A stretch of 37,404 nucleotides of DNA from Lentisphaeria bacterium UBA1724 (GTDB lineage Bacteria > Verrucomicrobiota > Lentisphaeria > Oligosphaerales > Oligosphaeraceae), in contig DCIO01000009.1 of the NCBI GenBank assembly GCA_002315885.1, positions 1,375 through 38,778 on the forward strand, read 5' to 3'. A model generated the notes under the pieces. That model did not search any database. It was not told the origin of the DNA and saw nothing but the letters and a program-made list of their open reading frames with translations. Position numbers and translations under genes: made by a program. Of this stretch, positions 24,031-31,641 are shown in pieces. Positions within the stretch are counted from its first letter, which is position 1. Every line of letters begins with the position of its first letter.

Positions 24031-24083
24031 ATTACAAAAGGGCTGTCGTGTCTCCTAATGGATTCCGACAGCCCTTTTGTAAT
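24031..24083. terminator. Perfect 18-bp inverted-repeat terminator
   Basis: ATTACAAAAGGGCTGTCG (24031-24048) is exactly complementary to CGACAGCCCTTTTGTAAT (24066-24083), with a 17-nt loop. CTTTTGTAAT gives a T-run on the plus strand and AAAAG its counterpart on the minus strand, so it can act in both directions. It closes the substrate gene; the convergent glycosyltransferase gene ends at 24196 and could also use it. Confidence 0.93.
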
Positions 24084-24102
24084 TCTCAAGGCTCTATATT
24101 AT

Positions 24103-24174
24103 TAGGACGGCTAGGACGGCTAGGACGGCTAGGACGGATAGGACGGATAGGATGGATAGGATGGATAGGATGTG
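24103..24174. repeat. Eight 9-bp repeats TAGGACGGC/TAGGATGGA
   Basis: Eight contiguous 9-bp units run from TAGGACGGC (three) to TAGGACGGA (two), TAGGATGGA (two) and a last divergent TAGGATGTG. They belong to the same family as the arrays at 1-139 and lie just after the stop codon of the GT4-GT26 gene, so both arrays sit at gene 3' ends. Confidence 0.9.
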
Positions 24175-24195
24175 ATGGTAGTCCTGGATGAAATT

Positions 24196-26016
24196 CTATC
24201 GTAGTCTCAGGAGGAACAGGGGATTTCCGATGACATATCGGCGGAATTTTCCGACGGGTTCCTGATAGAGCCTATAGAGCCATTCCAGTCCGCATTTTCG
24301 CATCCACTGTGGTGCTCGTGGAATGCGTCCCGAGATAAAGTCCAGCAATCCGCCGACGGCGATGACTGCCTTGCAATCCAGTTGCTGCCGATGTTCGGCA
24401 ATCCATTTTTCCTGTTTGGGGACCCCCAGTGCCACCAGGAGGATATCGGGTTTGGCGGCGTTGATGCGTTGGATGGCTTCTTCGTCGGAGGCAAAACCAT
24501 CGCAGGTGCCCGCAATGCGCAAGCCAGGATGGTCGGCGACGGCGTTCTCTGCCGCCTTCTCCGCGACGCCTGGGCGTGCGCCGTAGAGGAAGAGCGTCTT
24601 GCCGCTTTGGGCGGCGCGTTTCGCCAATAATGGGAACATATCGGTTCCGTTGACATTTTCGGGAACGGGGAAGCCCAGTTTTCGTCCTGCGAGTTTTACG
24701 CCGATGCCATCGGGCCAGACCGCGTCTGCCTGTGACAGGATTTCCTTGTATTCCTGGTCATTGTATGCGAGATTGAGGCAATGGGCATTGACGAAGGCGA
24801 AGAAGGCTGGCGTCTTTTGGGGGTGTTCTACGCAGTTATCGATTTGGTTCAGCGCCGCTTCCATGGTGGTGGTGTTGATTTTGACGCCGAAGACCTGTGG
24901 TTTGACGAAGGCGTCCAGGAGTCCCTGTGCGCAATTTTGCCAAGTGAAGGATTTTGCGTAGTTCTGTCCGTCGGCGATGCGTTTTGTGTTATCGGAGGTC
25001 AGCAGTGTTTTCAGTGCCTCTGCGATTTCCTCAGGTTTTTCGGGGTCAAAGAGTTCCGCGATATTTTCGCCCAGTTCCCCGAGGGAGGATGTGTTGGAGC
25101 AGCAGCACGGTACGCCTCGTTGCATGGATTCCAGCAGGGATAATCCGAAGCCCTCGAAGCGGCTTGGGAAGCAATAGGCATCGGCGTTGTTCCAGAGGTC
25201 GTCGATGGCTTCGAAGGGGACGAAGCCCGTGAAGTGGATCTTCTCGCGATAGGGGGATTTCTCCGCCGCTGCGTGGACGGCTTCGGCGCCATTCCAGTCG
25301 CTACCCGCCAGGACCAGCGGATGAGCGTCAGTCATTTCTGGGGGGAGCATCCCGTATGCCTCAATCAGACCCACGTGATTTTTGCCGGGGTGTTCCAGGC
25401 GTGAGATATACAGGATGTTGTGCTGGGAGGAGGCCTTTTCTTCTGGTGTGGCAGGACGGGAGGAGGAGTCGAAGCCATCGTAGACTACGGATAATTTTTT
25501 TGTGGGGATGTGCCAATATTCCGCCAGGTCTTTTTGGGTGGATTTGGAGATCGCCACCACAGAATGGGCCTTTCGCACATAATGGGGCAGGACGTGCTTG
25601 ATATAGAACATCCGGAAGGCGTCGTATTTTGCGGGGACATGATACTGTGATAGGTCATGCACCACGGCCACTGTAGGCAGGGGATAGCGATAGAGCGCTC
25701 TGCGGTTTGCGGCAAGAATCAGCACCGCATCCGCGCCAGATTTCTTGATTTTGCCAGGCAGCAGGAAGAGATGCCAGAGCATGGAAAAGGCGGCCTTCCG
25801 AGTCCAGGCGGGGGCCTCAATGGAGTGTTCCTGGAAGAATTTGGAGTGGACGACCTCTGGCGGGAGGATTTTGCCGAATTCCTCCAGGACCCCTGGCTCG
25901 GTAATCAAGGCAATCTCATTGCCCGTCTCGGCAATCGCACGCGCCACGCCACGGCAGTACGCAGAGATGCCGGATTTGCCGTTATCGTAGGGAATGATAT
26001 CAAGGAGGTATTTCAT
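24196..26016 (-). CDS. GT4-GT26 fusion glycosyltransferase
   Basis: A 606-residue fusion of two glycosyltransferases. Residues ~1-370 are GT4 (GT-B fold), with the nucleotide-sugar motif FEGFGLSLLE (287-296). Residues ~374-606 are GT26 (WecG/TagA/CpsF): DGIGV (436-440), NGTDM (456-460), LYGARPG (477-483) and GVPKQEKW (531-538), ending in VGGLLDFISG and a basic helical tail. GT26 enzymes normally transfer ManNAc or ManNAcA to a lipid-linked sugar. The fusion could thus make two successive additions to a lipid-linked repeat unit at the cytoplasmic membrane face. It is the last gene of the minus-strand polysaccharide operon. Sugar specificities cannot be read from the sequence. Confidence 0.92.
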   Translation of the reverse strand: MKYLLDIIPYDNGKSGISAYCRGVARAIAETGNEIALITEPGVLEEFGKILPPEVVHSKFFQEHSIEAPAWTRKAAFSMLWHLFLLPGKIKKSGADAVLILAANRRALYRYPLPTVAVVHDLSQYHVPAKYDAFRMFYIKHVLPHYVRKAHSVVAISKSTQKDLAEYWHIPTKKLSVVYDGFDSSSRPATPEEKASSQHNILYISRLEHPGKNHVGLIEAYGMLPPEMTDAHPLVLAGSDWNGAEAVHAAAEKSPYREKIHFTGFVPFEAIDDLWNNADAYCFPSRFEGFGLSLLESMQRGVPCCCSNTSSLGELGENIAELFDPEKPEEIAEALKTLLTSDNTKRIADGQNYAKSFTWQNCAQGLLDAFVKPQVFGVKINTTTMEAALNQIDNCVEHPQKTPAFFAFVNAHCLNLAYNDQEYKEILSQADAVWPDGIGVKLAGRKLGFPVPENVNGTDMFPLLAKRAAQSGKTLFLYGARPGVAEKAAENAVADHPGLRIAGTCDGFASDEEAIQRINAAKPDILLVALGVPKQEKWIAEHRQQLDCKAVIAVGGLLDFISGRIPRAPQWMRKCGLEWLYRLYQEPVGKFRRYVIGNPLFLLRLR

Positions 26017-26032
26017 GGGGTGGTAAGAACCT

Positions 26033-26143
26033 AGGAAAGGTGGGAGACCCTTCTGTCCTGTGTGAGCCCTTTAGGGCGAAAGAAGAGACCAGGAAAGGTA
26101 GGAGGCCCTTCTGTCCTGTGTGAGCCCTTTAGGGCGAAGGAAG
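26033..26143. repeat. Two 53-bp direct repeats with GCCCTTTAGGGC palindromes
   Basis: Copies at 26033-26085 and 26091-26143 differ at only a few positions. Each contains the palindrome GCCCTTTAGGGC (26066-26077 and 26124-26135). The second copy extends into the preceding GT4 gene and supplies its last codons and stop codon. The palindrome matches the one at 37389-37400 in its outer pattern (GAGCSCTTTAGSGCGA). Confidence 0.88.
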
Positions 26144-27205
26144 TAAATTCCGTAGGAAATTATGTTTATCGAAGAGCTTTTGAGCTTTTGCCAAAGCACC
26201 ATCGCTTAACTTTGCGAGGATTTCGGGGTTGGCGCATTCGTCTAGTGCGTTAGCTAGCGAGATGGGGTTCCGAGCTTCGGCGCAGCGGGTGGTGCCATCG
26301 GGGGCTTTGGGGAAGAACCCCGTCTCCCCTGGAACAAGCCAATCCGCCAGTCCTCCCACGTCGAAAGTGACCACGGGGATGCCATGGGAGAGTGCCTCAG
26401 CTCCTACGGTGCCGAAGGGCTCGTTCCATAGACTGGGGACGCAGCAGACATCGCAGTCCGCAAAGAAGCGCTGTGCGTTTTCCTGCCATCCCCAGAAGGT
26501 GATGGCGCTGCCCTGGGCTTCTGCCATGCGCTTCAGTTTCTGTTCATCGCGTCCCGTGCCGACGATATTCAGCACCGCGGGGGATTTCATGTGATTCATG
26601 GCATCGATGAGGACTTTCACCCCTTTGCCCGCAATCAGCTGTCCCATGAAGAGAATCCGCAGGCGTTCTTCGGGCATCCACTGATGGGCTTCGGGTTGGA
26701 AATTTCCGAAGAGTGGATAGACAGTGCGGACATTCTCTGGCGGGAATCCGCTCTCGATGAGTTTCTGTCGGATGTAGTTGGCGGGGGCGAATGCCTTGAC
26801 GGTGCTGAGTTCCCGCCGAAATCCCATGATGTCTCGGGTGAGCGCACGTGGAATCCACTGGGGACGGGTTACTGCGGCACAGAGTCGGCATGGGAAGAAG
26901 GAGTACATCCTGTCGCAGTTGCGCTTGAAGGGATCGTAATAGTGCCGACGCAGGCAGTATGTCTCGTGGTCGTGGGCATAGAAATGCAGTTTGTCGCCAC
27001 ACTGTGCCTTCAGGCGTTGCAGGGCCTCCACGGTGGGAGGAATCTTCTGCATGAGGACGAAGTCGTAGCCGCTGGCGTCCTCGGGGGGATCGCCCGCGGT
27101 GTCGACGGTGTGTCCCTCGGCTTCCAGGGCGGCTTTTGCCCGTTCGGCAAAGCGCTCAAGGCCGCCATACAGATGGGAATAGATGCCTGTGAAGAGAATT
27201 TTCAT
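26129..27205 (-). CDS. GT4 glycosyltransferase
   Basis: A 358-residue GT-B glycosyltransferase. The N-terminal glycine-rich stretch is YGGLERFAERA (13-23). The C-terminal donor site is NEPFGTVGAEAL (261-272), with the usual two glutamates at 262 and 270. A Cys-rich segment (CDRMYSFFPCRLCA, 97-110) is unusual and could bind metal. The last few residues and stop codon are encoded by a direct repeat, so the natural C-terminus may have been altered. It overlaps the upstream GT2-acyltransferase gene by 4 bp (ATGA) and is co-translated with it. Confidence 0.9.
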   Translation of the reverse strand: MKILFTGIYSHLYGGLERFAERAKAALEAEGHTVDTAGDPPEDASGYDFVLMQKIPPTVEALQRLKAQCGDKLHFYAHDHETYCLRRHYYDPFKRNCDRMYSFFPCRLCAAVTRPQWIPRALTRDIMGFRRELSTVKAFAPANYIRQKLIESGFPPENVRTVYPLFGNFQPEAHQWMPEERLRILFMGQLIAGKGVKVLIDAMNHMKSPAVLNIVGTGRDEQKLKRMAEAQGSAITFWGWQENAQRFFADCDVCCVPSLWNEPFGTVGAEALSHGIPVVTFDVGGLADWLVPGETGFFPKAPDGTTRCAEARNPISLANALDECANPEILAKLSDGALAKAQKLFDKHNFLRNLLPSP

Positions 27206-29130
27206 GACTTATGGAAAAGTCGTTTGGTGCAGGTTTGACGAAGAACTTCCACTAGGGCGCAGGCAGTGAAGATTGCTGCGGCGAGGAGCAGGATTGTGAT
27301 GCCGAAGAGATACCAGGGCAGAGTGGCGAGTGAGGCGAATTGTCCCTTGAAGCAATGTTCAAAGAAGAAGGGCTGCACATGAATCAGATAGACTCCGAAT
27401 GCGCAGGAAGAGAGACCGCAGATGAGTTTTCGTGCGCGGTGTCCAGGTGTGAAAGTGGTGGATGCCAGCAGGATTGCGGCTGCGGCGATAACGATGGTGG
27501 GGGAGGGATAGTGGTGGAGTGTCCATTCGTCCCGGAAGCACTCTTTCACGGCGGGAATTGCTGCCATGACCAACCGCTGGCAAATCGTGACTGAGAGCAT
27601 AAGCAGTGCGATGCAGGCGCAGAGGAGTCCCTGCTTTCGGGTGAGGAACCGTGATGGCAGGAGATTCCGCAGGACCATCCCCCAGAATGCCAGGATGACC
27701 AGCCATGCGGCGGAATAGCCGTTGTTGAGGGGCAGGGCGTCCTTGCCGCCAGGGAATGCGGTGACGCCACAGGCGATGACAAAGAGCGCCAGCGCCAGCC
27801 ATTTGGCGTGTTTCCAGCGGGCGAAGGGGAGCAAAATCGGTGTCAGGAGGAAGACGAAGAAATACCCCGTGGAATACCAGTATTCGTCCTTCAAGAGCGG
27901 CAACAGCGCCCTTTGCCAATCTGTGGCGACAGGTGTGGCGGCAATGACTCCGCAATGGACGGCCAGCCAGCATATTCCGAGGACCAGCAAACCCGTGCAC
28001 CACACTTGGCACCAGAGCTTCCCGAAGCCAATCCATCGGTGGAGTTGTCGTTGGAGCCAGGTGCCTGTGGCGGTGGAATGCGCGATTGCCCCTGCCAGGA
28101 CGAAGCCGCTAATGAGTCCGAAGATATCCACGCAGCACTGGCTTACGGCCTCCAGGGAGCGTGCCTGGAGGCGTTGCAGGGCATTCAAGTCGTCGTTGAG
28201 GATTCCGCCCAGGAAGACGATGTGTTGGAGAACGACCAGGAAGATGGCGAGGATTCTGGCGGTTTCCACTCCAGGATGTCGTTTGAATTGGGCCGCAGTC
28301 AGTCCCAGGTATTCGGGGTGCTTACGGAATTGCGACATCAATTCCGTGCGGGCGGGTTCCTCGAAATGTTCTGCGGCGCGAAAGTATCCCCAGAGATTCC
28401 AGGTCAGCATGGTCTGGAGCTTTGGGCAGGAGAGCCAGTTGTTTTCGGTGACATCCAGGATATCCGTCACCCGTTTTGGGGTGAAGGTCTGGGTGGCGGC
28501 GCCTTCGCGGTCTGGTGTGTAGATGTAGAATGGCTTGTCGGCGATATAGACTTGTCCCAGCGTCAGCAGATGCGCGGGAAGCACATCCACGTCTTCATGG
28601 ATGATGCCCTTGCGGAAACGGGGGAGATTCTCTCTGCGGTAGACGAAACGCCAGGGTTGCCAGTGCTGGCCTCGTGTGGCGGGATTGACATAGAGCCGTT
28701 CAAAGGCATCCGTCCCCGATAGGACACCCGCCTCTCCAGCGGCACCCTGCAGTTGGTCATCACATCCCTGGCGCAGATAGGGGAATTCCAGGGCATTGAC
28801 TTCGGGGTGTTCCGCCGTCAAGGCATTGACCATTTTCAGGGCGTCCGCCGTATAAGCGTCATCCGCATCCAGCCATACAATCCACTCCCCATGCGCTTCG
28901 TCCATGGCGCGGTTTCGTGCAACGGAGACCCCGCCATTGGGTTGGTGGACCACATGGATACGCGGGTCCTTTTCTGCCAGATTGTCGGCGATTTTCCCGG
29001 TGTCATCTTTTGAGCCGTCATTGACGATGAGCCATTCCCAATCCTGGAAAGTCTGGTGGTTGAGGGTCTTTGCGGCTTCCTCCAGAGTCAGTGCGCCGTT
29101 GTAGACTGGAGTCAAAACAGAAAATTTCAT
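27202..29130 (-). CDS. GT2 glycosyltransferase-acyltransferase 3 fusion
   Basis: A 642-residue fusion. Residues 1-~280 form a GT2 domain (GT-A fold): TPVYNGALTLEE, NDGSKDDTG, metal-binding DADD (88-91) and HED (178-180). Residues ~288-630 form a ten-helix acyltransferase-3 (OafA-like) domain with the catalytic-type His (H303 in VVLQHIVF) and DIFGLISGFVLAG (335-347). One polypeptide would therefore add a sugar on the cytoplasmic side and O-acylate the glycan across the membrane. The donor and acyl group are unknown. It overlaps both neighbours by 4 bp, which indicates strict translational coupling. The frame is continuous, so it is not a sequencing join of two genes unless an indel removed a stop. 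Confidence 0.9.
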   Translation of the reverse strand: MKFSVLTPVYNGALTLEEAAKTLNHQTFQDWEWLIVNDGSKDDTGKIADNLAEKDPRIHVVHQPNGGVSVARNRAMDEAHGEWIVWLDADDAYTADALKMVNALTAEHPEVNALEFPYLRQGCDDQLQGAAGEAGVLSGTDAFERLYVNPATRGQHWQPWRFVYRRENLPRFRKGIIHEDVDVLPAHLLTLGQVYIADKPFYIYTPDREGAATQTFTPKRVTDILDVTENNWLSCPKLQTMLTWNLWGYFRAAEHFEEPARTELMSQFRKHPEYLGLTAAQFKRHPGVETARILAIFLVVLQHIVFLGGILNDDLNALQRLQARSLEAVSQCCVDIFGLISGFVLAGAIAHSTATGTWLQRQLHRWIGFGKLWCQVWCTGLLVLGICWLAVHCGVIAATPVATDWQRALLPLLKDEYWYSTGYFFVFLLTPILLPFARWKHAKWLALALFVIACGVTAFPGGKDALPLNNGYSAAWLVILAFWGMVLRNLLPSRFLTRKQGLLCACIALLMLSVTICQRLVMAAIPAVKECFRDEWTLHHYPSPTIVIAAAAILLASTTFTPGHRARKLICGLSSCAFGVYLIHVQPFFFEHCFKGQFASLATLPWYLFGITILLLAAAIFTACALVEVLRQTCTKRLFHKS

Positions 29131-30317
29131 TTGTATAACTCCATTAGCCGCCTGACGATATTTGACCAGGTATAATTCGACGCGGTTTGGATGCCTTCCT
29201 GGATGAGTCTTTGGCCCACATCGGGCTTCAGGGCGCGTTCGATTGCCGAAGCGAGTTGTGAACTGGCGTCTGGTGCATTGGGCTCGAAGAAAATGCCATT
29301 CACGCCATCCTGGATGAAATCCCGGAGACCGCCGACTTTTGAGGCCACCAGTGGGATGCCGTGCGCCATGGCTTCCAAAGCCACAATGCCGAAGGGTTCG
29401 TGGACTGAAGGCAGCACAAAGACATCCGCCTGGGCGAATTCCGCTTCCAGGGCATCGCTATGGGGGGGCAGGCCAGGAATCAACGTAACGCGATTCTGGA
29501 GGCCCAGGGCGTTGACGCGTTCCTGGAGTTTATCGCGATACCACTTGGCGGTAATGGGTCCCACCAGCGTCAAGTGTGCATTCTTGTCCGCAAGAGAAGC
29601 CATGGCTTCCACCAGAACGAGTTGATTTTTCTGGTAGTCGATACGGCTGACGCAGAGGATGCGTGGCGCACTGGTGTTGAAGTGCCTGGGAGGTTCTGGT
29701 GGGGTGAATGTTCCGACGCCATTGGGGAGATAGTGTATCCGCTCCGGGCCATGGATGGCTTGCAGGCGTTGCTCTTCTTCCCGGGAAATACAGACCACAG
29801 CGGAGACCCGCGCAATGGGGTCGAAGCGCATTCCTCGGAGGCGGTCGAGGATGCCGCCGTAGGGAAATTTATGCCGCAGTGGTCGGAGCATCTCATCCAT
29901 CTCCGCCTGGGGGACGACTGCCGCGCCGCCGTGGAGCGAGTAGACGCTGGGGACATGGAGTTTTTCTGCCAGTTTGACGGCGGCGGTGGCCAGACGGCCT
30001 CCCGCATGGATATGTATGGCGTCGGGATGCCAGGCCTCGATGGCTTGGAAGAGCCCTGGCGAGTATGGCGAGCCGCCTTTTTTGTCCAGAGCCAATTTGT
30101 CTTTTGCGGAGAGGGGCCAATAGGGATAAAAATAACGGAAGCGCTGGACGGGGATGCCGTTGGAGAGTTCCTCGCCTTCTGTGGAGAGCGCGGCGGTGCA
30201 AAAGATTCGTGCCTCGTGTCCGAGGGCCATCTGTTCACGGAGGGTGTTTTCCACCACTGTTTCCGTGCCCCCCCATTCGGCAGTTGTGTATCTCCTGACT
30301 ACGTGCGCAATTTTCAT
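29127..30317 (-). CDS. GT4 glycosyltransferase
   Basis: A 396-residue GT4 enzyme of the GT-B fold. The N-terminal acceptor domain has GGTETVVENTL (16-26). The donor site HEPFGIVALEAM (306-317) carries E307 and E315. LCVSRIDYQKNQ and NGVGTF are typical of the domain boundary. It is probably one of the assembly steps of a surface polysaccharide. It starts 7 bp after the phosphatase-like gene and overlaps the GT2-acyltransferase gene by 4 bp. Confidence 0.93.
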   Translation of the reverse strand: MKIAHVVRRYTTAEWGGTETVVENTLREQMALGHEARIFCTAALSTEGEELSNGIPVQRFRYFYPYWPLSAKDKLALDKKGGSPYSPGLFQAIEAWHPDAIHIHAGGRLATAAVKLAEKLHVPSVYSLHGGAAVVPQAEMDEMLRPLRHKFPYGGILDRLRGMRFDPIARVSAVVCISREEEQRLQAIHGPERIHYLPNGVGTFTPPEPPRHFNTSAPRILCVSRIDYQKNQLVLVEAMASLADKNAHLTLVGPITAKWYRDKLQERVNALGLQNRVTLIPGLPPHSDALEAEFAQADVFVLPSVHEPFGIVALEAMAHGIPLVASKVGGLRDFIQDGVNGIFFEPNAPDASSQLASAIERALKPDVGQRLIQEGIQTASNYTWSNIVRRLMELYK

Positions 30318-30324
30318 GACACCA

Positions 30325-31479
30325 TCAATTCTGCTTCGATGCGTCGATTTTGTCCTGCATCATTTGGAAGACATTCCAGACGCCTACGAGATAATCCGGC
30401 AGGGGGTCCGTGGAAAGCATCATCGCCAGGGAATGGATGTCATCGGGGCTGTATCCATGCATGGCGTTCAAGGGGCTGGTTCCCATGTCGGAGGGGACAA
30501 TCTGGATGCCTGGATTAACCAGGAAAATCCTGTCGCCGAAGGAGCGGTCTTCCCGATAGATGCCCTCGGCTCGTTCTTCCTCTTGGGTAAGCCAGTGTCC
30601 GTCCAGGACGAACAGTCCCATTGCGTCCTCAATCTTCTCCTTGACGCCAGGCTTGAGGTAGTTGACGCGGAACATGGTGGAATCGTAGAAGGCGCCGTAG
30701 TCGGTCCCGAAGACCAACCCCGTTTTCTCGATTGCCGCCATGATGTCGATGGTCTTGGTGAGTGGCGTCATGCCATGGTCGGAAAAGATTGACAGGGAGA
30801 ATTCTCTTCCGCTTTCCAGCAGGACGCTGTGGAGTTTTTTCAGGCGTTCCGCGTACCACGCGAGGCGTTCCTGCACTTTTGCGCCTCTTTGGTGACGCAG
30901 GGCATCCAATTCACAGGTGTAGAGGAAGACGAAGTCCTTGCCTTTCCGGATTTCTTCCATGGCGATTTCAAAGCGCGCCGCATCGGTGAGATGCCAGTCG
31001 GAAATATGGTGACTGACCTTTTTGGCAATCAGCATGTCGGCGAGATTCGGGATATCCTCCATGCCCTTGGGTAAAAAGAGGTCCTTCTTTTCGCAGTAGT
31101 CCATGTAGGCGAGTTTTTTGTCGCTGACATTGTAGAGTTGGAAGTATCCCGTGAAGCCCAGGACGAGCTTCACGAATTTGGAAATCCAGTTTCTGATGCG
31201 TCCCCGATGCCAGAATGATGTAGGGCGGAGGAAGCTCAAGGTGGAGGAGATTGCCTTGAAGGGTGATTCTTCTGGCGCATATCGGAAGAGTCCCAGATGG
31301 CCATGCTCTGCGGGGCGTTTCCCCGACAGGATAGTTGGGATTGCCGAGCTGGAATACCCGAATTGCATGCGAAGTGGCTTGCGGTGTGGAAGGATATCGG
31401 TCAAGAACTCGCTGTTCTCAATGAGGTCCCAGCCCAGTGCATCCACGAAGACAAATACGTTGATTTTGGAAGAAGACAT
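30325..31479 (-). CDS. Alkaline-phosphatase-superfamily phosphodiesterase-like protein
   Basis: This 384-residue soluble protein matches the nucleotide pyrophosphatase/phosphodiesterase branch. Metal ligands and nucleophile can be followed as D13 (FVDALGWD), S43-S45 near T49 (YSSSAIPTILSGKRP), D192 and H196 (ELDALRH), D234 and H235 (FSDHGM) and a later His in NAMHGYSPDD. There is no signal peptide, so it probably works in the cytoplasm. As the first gene of the minus-strand polysaccharide operon, it may hydrolyse or transfer a phospho-group of a nucleotide-sugar or glycan precursor. That role is an inference. Confidence 0.85.
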   Translation of the reverse strand: MSSSKINVFVFVDALGWDLIENSEFLTDILPHRKPLRMQFGYSSSAIPTILSGKRPAEHGHLGLFRYAPEESPFKAISSTLSFLRPTSFWHRGRIRNWISKFVKLVLGFTGYFQLYNVSDKKLAYMDYCEKKDLFLPKGMEDIPNLADMLIAKKVSHHISDWHLTDAARFEIAMEEIRKGKDFVFLYTCELDALRHQRGAKVQERLAWYAERLKKLHSVLLESGREFSLSIFSDHGMTPLTKTIDIMAAIEKTGLVFGTDYGAFYDSTMFRVNYLKPGVKEKIEDAMGLFVLDGHWLTQEEERAEGIYREDRSFGDRIFLVNPGIQIVPSDMGTSPLNAMHGYSPDDIHSLAMMLSTDPLPDYLVGVWNVFQMMQDKIDASKQN

Positions 31480-31641
31480 GAATCGTTAGAGCAAATCCAT
31501 CGCAATCGATAAAAGTCATCGGAGCCTATTTCGGGATAAAATAGCATCGCTCTAGGGAATTTCACCTAAAAAAAGCGAATTTCGGAGAGGATTTCAGGGA
31601 AGAAGTGCCTTTTGTTACTTAAAAAATAGAAAGGGGGGATT
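31480..31641. promoter_or_regulatory. Divergent promoter region of the polysaccharide locus
   Basis: A 162-bp AT-rich space between two divergent operons. It must carry the promoters of the phosphodiesterase-led operon (minus) and the flippase-led operon (plus). GGATAAAAT at about 31533 looks like a possible -10 element on the plus strand, but the -35 partner is not clear. AAAGGGGGG immediately precedes the flippase start. No large repeat family is present here. Confidence 0.55.

Noticed and set aside
24103..24174. CRISPR array
   Set aside because: Units are contiguous 9-bp repeats without spacers and there are no cas genes.
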